Assembly: GCA_039111635.1 (NCBI GenBank)
Contig: JBCAQO010000007.1
Span: forward strand, 2,914,001 to 2,978,000
From: Heterobasidion occidentale
Taxonomy: Eukaryota; Basidiomycota; Agaricomycetes; Russulales; Bondarzewiaceae
Length of the DNA stretch: 64,000 bases
Direction of reading: 5' to 3'
Positions within the stretch are counted from its first letter, which is position 1. Each line of letters opens with the position of its first letter. Under the pieces are notes generated by a model. The model did not search any database, had not been told where the DNA came from, and saw nothing but the letters and a program-made list of their open reading frames with translations. Positions 30,284 through 42,390 of the stretch are shown here, one piece after another. The position numbers and the translations under genes were made by a program.

Positions 30284-33200
30284 ATGAACAGCCACATCAT
30301 CACTCCCATTCGACTTGACGTGCGATTGACAACTCGAGGAAGAAGCGCTGGAGCCAGAGCTGCCATTGACTTAGCTTGCGAAGGAATTTTGGTGAACAAA
30401 AAGTGGGTACAAAGACACAACCTTCCAACCTACCCCTTAAACTGCCCTATCCGCGTTCGCAACATTGATGACACCATCAACAAAGCAGGCCTCATTCAAC
30501 GAGGCCTAGACGCAAATCTCACCGTCAAGGACAGATGGGGGAGAACCCACACCAAACGCGTCCAGATGTTTATCACCAATCTAGGGAAAGACGACATGCT
30601 CCTAGGAACGGATTGGTTGAAATACCATGACCCCTCCATCGGGTGGAGGCGCCGTGAGGTACACTTGATTGATGCCCAGAGATTGCCAACAACCATATGG
30701 GTTTACCAAGGCAAGGGAAGAGCCTACCAAGAAGGCATTGTTAGGTCGGAGACCTATCCACGTGCACCAATGCACGAAGGGGTCCCTAGGGCTAAACCTC
30801 CACTGGTTCGTATAGTCGTAGACTCCAATGGATGAAGACTAGGGATCGTCTTTGGGCTCTTTCGAGGAACTCGGGGTCGCTGTCGGGCTTTGTTCTCGAA
30901 GAGATTGAGAAGGTGATCTTCGAGGTTCTTCTCGATGATGAGCAGGAACGGATGGTGATCTTCTCCTGTCCAACAGATGACACCGGGGGTGTCCAACTGA
31001 GAACGCGGAAGGCAGCTAACCCCGGTATAGAAGCGGATGAGTAGAGGGAGGGGAGGGAAGGGAGGACGAGTCCAGTGGCTTCGTCAGACCGTGTAAAGAG
31101 TTTCTCAGATCTGACAGAGATCACGAAGCGTGGGCTAGGAAGGTAGCCAGACGCCGGGTGCAGTGCAGAGATCGAGTGTATTACAGGTGAACGAGCTGAG
31201 CTTCTTAGAAGCTCATCTCGGCTATTTACGTACAGAAGTGTCTAGGGCAGGATCAAGATCTGGTCCGTGCGCTTCTCAGGTACCGAAGTCAACGATCGAG
31301 ATCCGTAAGCTAGAATGCCTCATCGACCTGCCATGTAACCAAATATAGTAATCCGAATCACTAATGTCCATCCACATCTTCGATTGATCAAGAACCAGGA
31401 ACGGGGGTCAGGAACCAATGTCTGTCCACATCAAGAATCAGGAACCAGAAGTCAGCGTTCATGCATCAGCATGTAAATGGTAAGGAGTCATGGAAAACGG
31501 TCCGAGTCTGCAACAAGTCCGAAGCACTTGACCAGCCCATCCACTCACGTGCGAAGCACGTGTTAGGACGCGGTCCTAACAGGCATGGCTAGCAAAACTA
31601 TGCGGTGACAAGATTCCTCAGTGGACAAAGCCGCATCTTGTCTCTGAACCGGTAGGACCTTCGTGGACTTGGACTAAAGAACAATGGAGCCAAGTCCCTG
31701 CGAAGGAATGGAAATCTCGGTTCCTCTCTCTGTTGGAGCACAAATCCCAAGAAGCCAAGGCTCGGAAATGGCTCGAGAAGCAAGTAACCAAAAGTAAGGA
31801 ACGCCGGCAAGCCCAGCAAGAGGCAGCCCAGAGCGAAGCTCCAGGAAAAGTCGCCGAAGAAGCACAAACATCGTTGGACTCCCCTGCAATGGATAGCGGG
31901 AGAGAACCCGTCATTAGAAAGGTAGCTCCAGAGCCTTCGGGGTTCGCAAGCTTTGACGAAGACCTGGAGGAAGAAATTGACACCACCGACTTGAAGAATC
32001 ACATGCTGTCGGAATATCATTCCTACCTCGACATCTTCAGCAAGAGGCGATCACAGAGACTTCCCCAGCACACAATATGGGATCATGCGATAAATCTTAA
32101 GCCATCCTTTAAACCCTAGGCTCCAAGGATATTTCCCTTGAGCCCGGAGAAACATGACAAGCTAGGAAAATTCGTCAAGGAGCATCTTTCTAGAGGAACA
32201 ATACGTCGGTTGACAGCACATAGCGCGGCCTTCTTCTTCTTTATAAACAAGAAGGATGGAAAGCTCCGCCCGGTCCAGGACTATCGCCACCTCAATGAAC
32301 ACACCATTCGAGACGTCTGCCCCCTGCCATTAATCCAAGAACTATTGGATATCATTTGAGGGGCGATGGTATTCTCCAAGCTGGATGTTCGGTGGGGATA
32401 TAACAACGTGCGCATCAAGGAAGGGGACAAGTCCAAAGCAGCTTTCGTAACGCCCTTGGGGCTTTTTGAACCTACAGTAATGTTCTTTGGACTCTGCAAT
32501 TCCCCAGGAACCTTCCAGGCCATGATGAACATGATCTTCCAAGAGCTCATCCTGGCCTGGAAAATTGCGGTATACATGGACGACATCCTGATCTTCATGA
32601 AAACCACAGCAGAGCACATTGTGATTGTTCAATAGGTCTTCCAAATCCTACGCGACAACAATCTTTACCTCAAACCAGAGAAATGCAAGTTCCACAAGGA
32701 AAAGCTAAACTACTTGGGGTACACAATTTCAAAAGACCACGTCGCTATGGAAGACTCGAAGAGTGAAGCCATCCAGGAATGGCCCATCCCTTGAACAGTC
32801 CGCGACATCTGCTCTTTCTTAGGCTTAGGGAATTTTTACCGACGATTCATTGACAAGTTCTCCTTAATCACTCGGCCCCTGCACGACCTCACTAAGAAAG
32901 ACACGAGATGGGACTGGACCGAGGAGTGCCAGCAGATGTTTGACTGATTAAAGAAAGCCTTCATCAGTCAACCTGTCCTATTATACCCTGATCCAATGCG
33001 CCCCTACCAACTCGTCACCGATGCCTCCCTCGCCGCATATGGTGCAGTCCTCTTACAGGAAGGACCTGATAACAACTGGCACCCAGTTGCTTACCTCTCG
33101 GGATCATTTTCTCCACCCGAAAGGAATTATGATGTGCATGATTGCGAACTCCTGGCCATCATCAAGGCACTGGAACACTGGAAACACTACCTCAAAGGCG

Positions 33201-34597
33201 CTAGACACCCCTTTGAGATCTGGACGGACCACAAGAACCTGGAACACTTTCAGACCGCATGCGACCTATCAAGGCGACAAGCGCGCTGGAGTCTGTTTTT
33301 GTCTCGATTTGACTTCCAGCTCAGCTACAAGGCTGGAACTACCAATCATGCCGATGCTCTGTCCAGGTGTCCAGACCTTAGTGAGGGGGTGGAATCTGAT
33401 AACAAGGCACAGACTCTGCTCCCGACCAAACTTTTCACTAAGTCCAGTGAAACCCTGGTAGAACCAAGTGAGGGCATACACGTCAAAGCAACGGAACTTG
33501 TATCCTCAGACTTCCTCTCCCTTATTCAACACTCGCGCTCAGAACATGATTTGCTAGTTGATGTCGCCCTAAAGAAATTGCTGGAAAAAGGACCAAAGGC
33601 GATGAAGGATGACCTAGGAAAGTGGACACATGAAGATGGCATCACAAGACGCGATGGCTACATATGTGTTCCAAAGGACGACCTCCTCTGGCGAATGATC
33701 GTCAGGACGCACCACGACACCATGGCTACAGGACACCCAGGTCGGGCAAAGACTTTAGAACTGGTACAACGCCATTACTGGTGGTCAAGCATGACCAAAT
33801 TCATCCATCAATATGTGGATGGATGCGCAGTCTGCCAGTCCACCAAGAACCTACCTCACAGGACCCATCCACCAATTCAACCATTGGAAACCACAAACGT
33901 CCCTTGGCGCTTCGTCTCCACCGACTTCATAACAGACCTCCTGGAAAGCAGAGGATACGACTTGATAAACGTGGTGGTTGATCAGGGCCTGTCTAAAGGA
34001 ATAGTCATAACTCCATGCAAGAAGACAGTCATGGCCGAGGAAACAACAACACTCTTCTAGGACAACATCTTTAAACAATATGGTCTGCCGACCAAAGTGG
34101 TGTCCGATAGAGGCCCCCAATTTGCGGCAAAGTTCACAAGGGAACTATGGAAAGGAATGGGAATCACCCCTGCCCTCAGCACGGCTTATCATCCCCAGAC
34201 AGACGGAGAAATGGAACGAGTTAACCAGGAGATCGAACAGTTCCTGCGGGTGTTTTGCAACTACCATCAAGATAACTGGGTAGACTTGATTCCCTTTGCG
34301 GAATTCTCCCACAACACCCGAAAACACTCCGCCACTGGAAAATCGCCGTTTGAAGTCCTCTATGGGTTCAACCCGCCATATTTGGTCGACTCAGCTCTGG
34401 AGACCAAGGTGCCCGCAGTAACTGAACATTTGCAGCTAATCAAGGAAGTCCAAGAAGATGCAGCCGCAAGTTTACAAATAGCAGCGCAGCACGCCAAGGA
34501 CCAGGATCTGCACAAGAAACTTCCACAGTGGGAAGTAGGAACCCAAGTTTGGCTAGAAGGAACCCACATTTGGACGAGGACCCCCTGCCGGTGGTAG
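30284..34597 (+). pseudogene. pol of E2 (split by solo LTR, many stops, 3' deletion)
   Basis: The protease part begins at 30284 (AAIDLACEG) and runs to 30738, where a foreign LTR interrupts it. It resumes at 31582 with the linker, RT (LRPVQDYRHLN, YMDD near 32575), RNase H (LVTDASLAAYGAV), integrase HHCC (33715-33840) and part of the catalytic core (VSDRGPQF, QTDGEMERV). Stops include TAG near 32118, TGA near 32358, TAG near 32634, TGA near 32793 and 32946, and TAG near 34058. After GTQVWLEGTHIW the frame jumps into the ORF3 region, so the integrase C-terminus and chromodomain are deleted. Confidence 0.92.
30739..31581. mobile_element. foreign solo LTR (LTR-X) inserted in E2 pol
   Basis: 843 bp with inverted ends TGTTAGG...CCTAACA and the perfect 5-bp TSD GGCAT (30734-30738 and 31582-31586). 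The uninterrupted sequence AAGGCATGGCTAG is present in E1. It has no similarity to the chromovirus LTR, so it comes from a different LTR-retrotransposon family. It contains ATGTAAATGG- and AGAAGCTCATCTC-type blocks shared with a second copy at 48344. Confidence 0.9.
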
Positions 34598-35489
34598 AAA
34601 TCTGCACCCCCGAGAATTGGAAGGATTAGGAGATGCGCTGCTCCAGCGCACCACTATCTTGGCAGTAATTTAGATGGCCACAGCGTTAGCCTTGCAAAGG
34701 CTCGCTAACTTCTTCGCAGGGCAACCAGGAAGCGAGGGCAGCAATATACCCCGACGCCTCGCTGACGCGAGCCACCAGGTCAGGCTTTTGGCCTATGCAG
34801 ATGATCATCGAGCCACCTCCTGGTATGCCCGAGGAAATAATGGGGCGTATGCCCTACTCATCCACCCCGATGAGTTCTCCTCCTTCATCAATCTGGAGCT
34901 CCTACCTGCCCTCATTTCAGACACCAACGCAGTACACTACTCTCACGCCCATCCCGTTTGGATCAATCCTTTCCACGTCCAAGCCTGGAACAACGAAGCC
35001 AGTGGAGCGATACCGGCTACAAGTAGCCGAGACGCAACTGTCTAGACAGAATACGTCTGGACCACCATACAGCAACAGGCATGAAGGGATCGGGAGGTCC
35101 TTCCTCCCACGTCGACAGGACAATCCACCGGGCAGGACACCGGAGGCAGCAATGAGGAGCATCCTCCAAGGTATAGGAGGAATGAGGGGCGAGGAAACCA
35201 GAGAACAAGGGCGACCCTCCAGCCCAGGCGAGACAGTCCTAGAAGAACTTGACCAAGAGATTTGCCGACTCCAAACCGTCCTCGAGATAGTCAACCTAAA
35301 GGAACGCATACTTGCATTAGTAGAAGAGCTCCAATCCGCCAGCGCCTGACTCAGCGAACTACTGCCTGGACTCGAGTGGAACTAGATGCATGGGACGAGG
35401 TCGAAGATGGGAACTATGACAATATCGACCCCTACTACAGGCCAGACGAAGGATACGGAGATTACGGAGACATTGGTGGAGGATATTAG
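34598..35489 (+). pseudogene. ORF3 remnant of E2
   Basis: Begins abruptly at GAGGACCCCCTGCCGGTGG, fused to integrase by deletion of roughly 0.95 kb. It retains LLAYADDHRATSWYARGNNG, FINLELLPALI and VEDGNYDNIDPYYRP. It carries a 55-bp segment (34665-34719) missing from E1 and E3. Within that segment an ATG at 34674 opens a 123-codon frame (ATALALQRLANFFAGQPG) in the conserved frame. Confidence 0.7.
34665..34719 (+). other. 55-bp GT-AG segment present only in E2
   Basis: Starts GTAATTTAG and ends GCTAACTTCTTCGCAG, with a good branch-point-like GCTAAC about 10 nt before AG. Removing it exactly restores the length and alignment of E1 (CTCCGCGGGCAACC) and E3. It looks like a spliceosomal intron retained in E2 and lost from the others; a deletion in the others cannot be excluded. 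Confidence 0.6.
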
Positions 35490-38000
35490 ACAAGGGAGTT
35501 AAGGAACCCCTTGTCTCTAACGGTGACGGAGAAGAAAGGACCCTCCGCACCACAGGTACCGGTTTCACGCACAGGACACTGGAATGAACGTCCTGCATGA
35601 CGTTACACTGTGAAAAGATAAGAAGGCAGGGGAAGTACCTGACCATTTGCGTTTCAACCCTCCGGTCTCAGACAGGACAAGCATTTAACACTCTCGTTGT
35701 CAAGAGGAATTCTGACAAGCGAATTGGGCGTCCCACTTGGATCCCCAGTTTTACAGGACCCTTTCCGCATTAGGAGGTCCTCGATTCGACATAACCTTGG
35801 TACTGGTATGCCGGCTTTTTGATCTTGTGGCGAGACCGAAAGGCTATGAATGATGCAAGAATCCTGGTAGGAAAATCGTGTTGCAGGTTCACCGTTGGAG
35901 AGTGGTGGACCATACCTCGCTGTCAAGGTCTGACAGGTGTTTGGACGTCCCACTTTGGATCTCCAGTTCTACAGGGTCGTTTCCGCATTAGGGGGCCCTA
36001 TCAAGATGCATGCACATAGTGGCCGCACTCCACTAAGTAGCCAAAACGGACAAATACATCCGCAACGATGGAAAACTACGAAAGGCTTGGTCCGCAATGA
36101 CGATAAACTAGCTACCGTCCGGAACGACGCTAAAACTACCAAGGACCCTCGGAATGTGGTTGTATTCTGGCAGATGGTGGAAGGGAGGGCCTCCACCGTT
36201 GCAGAACCCTGCCGACTAGGTCAAGGCGCTTCCATATTCCATACGCCCTACAGTAAAAAAATATGGGGTCGACACAGTTCAATTCCATGTGAGGGGTTTG
36301 GGGACATGGAGCAGGTTGTCAGTCATCCGACAAGACCACAACTACTCCATGGTGCGCCCATTCTACCCTTGAAGTCCGAAGCAAGGATTCCGCTTCAAGG
36401 GCCAGTCAAGAGGCAACTGGGATCGTGCCTCATGTTTGCTATGTCCTCCATGACGTTAAACTGGGATTACCCTTTCCTTACAGGGTCATGAGCAGTGTCC
36501 AAACATGAGATATGTTTTGGCATTGCTACGTCCGCAAAGACATTAAACTACCACTCCTTTCAGCATAGGAGATGTGGGTGGTGACTTTGAAAAGTCATCA
36601 CCTAGTCCGCAATGACGATAAACTATTATCCCTCTGTTCTAGGGATCATATTGGAGCTGAAATTACCGCCTTCAGCTGCAATAGTCCAAAATGACCTTAA
36701 ACTACCCTCACCCCGGAGGATTAAATCTATCGAGGCTTGGAAGGTTCAAGCCAGGCGATAGCGGACGTCCACAATGACTAAAAACTACGGCCGTCCTTCA
36801 TGACAATAAACTGAGCTGCCCTTTGTCTACAGGGCCATGTGAGTTGTGTCAAAATAGGCTCCAAAGTCTATTCTGGCAACTCTATAAGTTATCCAGTTTG
36901 ATATAGTATAAACCGTCATCATCTTACCTCAATGGGAACCCTGTCAAGAAGGAGGAACTGGTCTACGGCCCTATGCACATCACCGATGGATGTTCCAGTG
37001 CGCAGAAATGCCTGCTGTCTTGTTTACAGGTACTCCTACGTTGGGGGATGGATAGGTCCGCAACGACCTTGGTTTAAACTAGCAGGGCAGTCCGCAATGA
37101 CTTATGTATAAACTAGCCTCAGTCCGCGAAGACTTAAGGATAAACTAGAGGACGTCCACAAAGACGCAAAACTACGGACGTCCGGCACGACGTTAAAATA
37201 CCAGGACATACCTTACGCTGACCCCGCAATAATTACCATCAAGGTGGATACCATGGTCCATTCAAGAGACCCTGGGGTTCAAAGTCTATTCTTCAAAATC
37301 CTTACCTCATGTTCAATACATGGAGCGCGGCTGCATGCTCGCTCCCATGTGACAAACAAACTCTGGACGAACACTCAATCTCTAACCAGGGATCTTCAAA
37401 GGGGTCTTGCCAGACTCAAAACAAGTCGAGAACTGTCCATTCTCGATAGGTTGGTGGGCCTAAGCCTTAGTAAAGCGATCAACCCACACACCTGGAATCC
37501 CCCTCGATACAGGAGATCAAGGAGATGAAGATCTATCCTGAAAACACTGAAGCATGGCCTTCGGCATTCTGAAGAAGAACAACACACACCCATCCACAGA
37601 CGCGTTTCTACTCATCACATAATCATTCGCATGTGACACCTTTTTACATCATCGCTAGAAGAAACTGGTTTATCAAACCTACCAGGGAGTCCTGGTTGAG
37701 TAGCTGCCTATTGACTCTAGGAGTGTATTCAAACAAAACGTAACGGTGAAGGAAGAACACCAGAGAGAAACACGGTATTGTGGCGATATCGCAGGACTCC
37801 ACATCAAACAGCTCAACGGAGATGGAAAACTCCTAGGCGTTGTAAACAATATAAGTCGATCCTCGCCCCAGAAAACGAAGTCATATTGGGAAGATGCATC
37901 CTAATCTATTTTAGACGACCAGAGAGCCATTGTACATGGAATGACGATGAAGCTCGCGATGGCGAGTAGTCCCCTCAGGAGTTGGGACCTAGAAAGGGGG
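35490..38000 (+). repeat. hairpin-cassette array in the 3' region of E2
   Basis: Same organisation as in E1, with the GTCC...GAC...TAAACT motif repeated and hairpins between. Several cassettes differ from E1: arms 36577-36588 and 36591-36602 form a 12-bp stem absent from E1. The TTTCCGCAT hairpin has AGGACC...GGTCCT where E1 has AGGGCC...GGCCCT. It ends in the polypurine tract AGAAAGGGGG at 37991-38000, cut by the LINE. Confidence 0.75.
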
Positions 38001-38207
38001 TGTGTGTGTGTGTGAAGTCATGTATTAACGTCTAGTGGCGGCGCGCCGCATGTCTAGACGTGTAGCTGTATGTACTCTACGGTAGTGTGAATGTATGTAA
38101 GCATGATCCAACTCTATGCTCTGCATTGGCCCTCAAGGGGCATGTGTTTACCTCAGGGAGGTTGGGTTGCATGGCAAGAATTATGGTGGTATAGTAAGGT
38201 ATCGTAC

Positions 38208-41200
38208 TTAACTGTTGTTTGGTCCGGTAGCAGGTGCTATGTTTAACCAGCTGTGTAACGTGGCCGCCATCTGTCTCTGTTCCGTGGTTCGAATCTGCAC
38301 GAGTCTCGTCGCTCCTCTATGTCCGCCTCCTCCTTGCGCTCGGGGTGTGGTTGCTTGTGTTCGTCGCTCGTTTCGGCTCCTAGGTCCGTCCAGCTCCGTC
38401 TCCATGGTCTTTGGCAGGTTCAGGTCTCCGAATGTCTTCTTGAAGCGCTGGGTTTCGTGTATGAACTCGAATAGGTGTTTGAACATCAATGGGTTGGATA
38501 ATAGTTCGGAAAGGTTATGGCTCGCTCGCCCTACCACTTTCTCAAGGCGGTGTCGACTGTCGGTAAAGCTTCGGCATTCGAGAAGGAAGTGGGCCACCGT
38601 CTCATCGCGCTGCCCACACGCGGGACAGGTGGGGTTCTCGAACTCGTCTGGACGTATACGGTGTAGATGACATTGTAATGGTGCGTGGCCAGTGCGTAGT
38701 TGCATAAGAGTAGCGGCATGTCGACGCGGGAGAGAAGAAGTGATTTTCCGAAACCTGTTCGAAGGTGCTGTGGGATCTATCCTCTGCAGCTTTTGCCATC
38801 TCGGTGACTGTTCCATGAGTTTTTTCCAGCGCTTCTTGAGTCCATCGTTGAACCTTTGCCTTGCCGCCGACCGGCTGAAGGGAAGCTGTCCCCTGATCTC
38901 CTTTGGTAGTACTGTGTCCATGCTCGTGAGTCCTCTCGCTGCCGCCTTCGCTTCCTCGTCACTTCTCTCGTTTCCTACAATATCGACGTGCCCTGGTACC
39001 CATCGTAAGGTTGGTCGTCCTCTGCCTCTGCCTCCGAACTCCTTCTCTACCTTGTCGTGAATTGCGTCGACAAGATACGATCCTGGGGTGCTCCTGGCTA
39101 TCTTTGTGGCCTGTATTGCAGCGATGTTGTCCAGTGCTATCGATGCCGAGCGATGCGGTGGTTCGTTTTGTATGAGCTGTAAAGCAAGAAGGATGCCGGT
39201 AAGTTCTGCTTCGTATACGGTGTGATGTTCTGCTCTGCCAAGGTGCTTGTGCAGCCTCGCTTTTTCGTTACCGTGTCTGAACAGGACCGCCGCTGCCCCT
39301 ACTCCCCCTTCTATTAGAGATCCATCTGAATATACCTTCGTCTCTGTTTTTTCTCGGCTTCGATGGCTCCATCTTTGTTGGGTGCAATGCTCGTTTGGAT
39401 GGCTGACTGCCACTTTGGATCGAGTCGCACGGCTTTGATGTCTTCAAATTGGCTCGGAAAGATGGCGTAGGCTTCGTTTAGGAGCCTATGGAGAGGGGAG
39501 CGATCTGGTGTACGGGTTGTCGCGTCTGCGGCCGCTATGGTGTGTCTGTAGAGGGGATGCTCGTCGGCTAGTGTTGCCAGTCTGGTGGCTTCGTCATGGC
39601 ACTTTTTGTCGACCAATAGGCTGAATGGTAAAAGATCTGCGTGTGCGTCGAGAATATCAGTAGCGGTGGTGCGCATGGCACCGGTTATGTGTATGGCTGC
39701 CTGTCTCTGGACTCTGGCTAGCTTCTCTATCATGCCTTTGGAGCCTTTGCCCTCACGCGATGGTGGGGACAAGAAAATGTCCACCCCATACAGCATTCTC
39801 GGCAGCGCAACGCTGGTGTAAAATTGTCTCATGTATCTCGTAGAGACGCCTTTAGAAGGGCGCGCCAGCCGTCTGTAGTGTGTCACCCACTTTGTGCCTT
39901 TGGCTAGTGCAGACGTGGCGTGCTCCTTGAAATTTAGCTCCTGATCGATTATAATGCCGAGGAATTTGTGAGATTTTGACGGGTGGATGTGCGTACCTCT
40001 CAGAGTGATGCTTGGTCTTTCCAGCACCCTGTACTCGAACTTCTTGTCTTTCTTTCCCCTGTTGCGTGCCTCCTCTCTCGTGCGAACACGATGTCTCGCT
40101 TTCACCTTCTCTTTTTTCCTTGTGAACCCCACCAATGCAAACTTATCGACAGCGAAAGTGCAGTTGTGTGTGTCAGCCCAGTCGAAGGCTCCGCCTGCTC
40201 ATTCCATCATATCCTGCAGCTTGTCAGCCGCCTCTGCCATCGTCTCAGCTGTTGCGATGTATGCGGTATCATCTACGAAGGCCACTCCGTCTTCTCAATT
40301 GGCCCTGTTTGGGACGTCTAGCAGGTCAGCATTGTAAAACTGAAATAAAATTCCGGACAGCGGGCACCCCTGGTCCGCACCACAAGGGAATGTGAGCCAG
40401 TCTGATGTGTATCCATTGAAGATGAGTTTTGTGCGTCTGTGTCCTGTCTTGATACGAATCCACTCCGTGTACTCCTTTGGGACGCCTCGTTTTCGCATAT
40501 TGTGGACGAGACGGTCTAAATTAATGCTTGGAAACGCTCCCTTTATGTCCAAGAAAAGGACACATGCCGCTTCTTTGTTGTCCATGGCGTCATGTAGTTT
40601 GCGCGTGACATAGTGAAGTGAGTCTGTCGTCTTCCGGCCGGCTCTGCAGCCAAAATGTGTGTCGGGAAGGAGGTGATGGAGTTCGGCTAGTTGCATTAGT
40701 TCAGACGCGATGCAGGCTGAAAGAATTTTGGCGATAGTGCGGAGTAGGGCAATTGGCCTGTATGCATTAGGATTGGAGTAGTCTGGTTTGCCGAGTTTTC
40801 GTAGTACGAGCGTCCGTGAGTCTTTCCAGTCCTGAGGGTAGATGCCAAGCGAGAATGTGGCGCGGAAGATGGGTCCAAGAAATGGGACTAGGATGCTTGC
40901 GCAGTTTTTGTAGACAATATTTGGGATGCCGTCGTCGCCGGGGGCTTTGAGGCCATGGAGTCTCTCTATGGCTCTGTAGATTTGAGCGTTGGTTACAGGA
41001 CGGAAGGGAAATGCCGGTTCAGGGTAGCTGTGGTCCATCGGGCTGGGTGCCTGAGTCTCGTCCTGTGAAAAGAAGCTTTTGAATAAAAAATGGCTCTTGG
41101 CCTCGTTAGTCTCCACTTCTACTACTGCACCATTCTCTTCTTTGCGCTTGAGTGTCGGAACGCGCGCCTGAGCCCCATCTGATGAAGTTTTATCCACGTA

Positions 41201-42390
41201 CTTATTTGCTATCCATATTTCCTCGCCCTGCAGGTTCTCTAACCATTCCTCCCAATGTGTCTTCTTTGCCTTTTCAATTGCATCTGCGTAGTTCCTCCAT
41301 GCCTGCTCATGCTCCTCATGCGCCGTGTGTTCCGGGTCGGCTCTGTGCCTGTAGGCTCGTCTTGCGAGTGTTTTGTTTGTTTTCTTCATTTCGGTGAGTT
41401 CTGTCGTCCACCACCTTTTTGAGTACGGGGATGGCCTGGACTTGGGAACGTTACGCTCGACAGCTTTTTCGATAGCTTCCGTGACGCATTTGAGTGCAGC
41501 ATGAAATTCTTGTGGGGTTTGTAGCTCCGGTGGTACGCTGTCCCGTGTGTCTGGGAGATGGGCGCGTAGCGTGTCCTTGAAGTCCTTCCAGTCTACCTTG
41601 CGAAAGTTGAATTTCGGGGTGTTGATCTCAGGTGCCGCTCGATGTCCAGGCTCGTGAGGATTGGGATGTGGTCGGTTTTCGGTGGCCTAAGTTCGGGAAA
41701 GGTTTTACATTGAAGTATCCTGTCGCGAAAGTCGTCAGTAATGAATACATTATCCATTCTCGTGTAATTTCCAGAGTTCATGGCACGTAAGGTGGGGATA
41801 TACTTCTCTAAAGCCATCACTAAGCCGTGGTTTGCTGTGATCTCGATCAGTTCCTCCGCACTTTCCAGGTTCGACGATGTAAACAGGTGTTGGTTGCGTG
41901 GCTCATCCCACATGGGGTGATGCCGATTGAAATCTCCTACCCATAGGGAAGCGACTCTTTCATTTGGTGCATTGCGTCGCCTGGTTCGCATGTATGTGTC
42001 TACTGTGCGTATCGTCTCCGAGTGGGTGCAGTCATTGTAGATGTTGACTATCTCCAGCGTGCCTGCAGCGCTCGTTAAGCGGATTGCTGTTGCGTCTTGG
42101 GAGTCTATTGGTACTATCGTCCATTGGTTGGTACTGATGCGGGTCCTGATCATAATGACGGAGCGCGTCTTTGTGTGGTCCTTACGGTGTGATGGGGGGT
42201 ATACCATTCGCCAGTGTGTGTTTGCTCTCGTGTTACCCCAGTGGTCGAGGTATGGTTCTTGGATGCACGCTATGTCTACGTCTTGTTCTTGCAGGGTTTC
42301 TAGTAGATCTTGTTGCGCATACATTGATTTATTCGTATTCTGTTGCCAAATTTTCAGTAGTATGGGTGCGGGTGAAGGTGTGTCGTTCAT
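38208..42390 (-). pseudogene. LINE ORF2: APE endonuclease-RT-RNase H (three disruptions)
   Basis: From ATG at 42390: endonuclease (QQNTNKS, IQEPYLDH, WVGDFNRHHPMWD, PPKTDHIPIL), ending early by a frameshift near 41636. The next frame holds the RT (PGDDGIPNIVYKN, NAYRPIALLRTIAKI, FLDIKGAFPSI, PQGCPLSG-like DQGCPLSGILF), then TGA at 40295-40297 just before the catalytic AFVDDTAYI. The frame continues to near 39350, where a run of six A on the coding strand has slipped. The last frame holds RNase H (YSDGSLIEGG, YEAELTGIL, DNIAAIQ, GNERSDEEA) and a final CPACG...HFLLEC knuckle. The domain order is that of the Tad1/I group. Confidence 0.9.
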
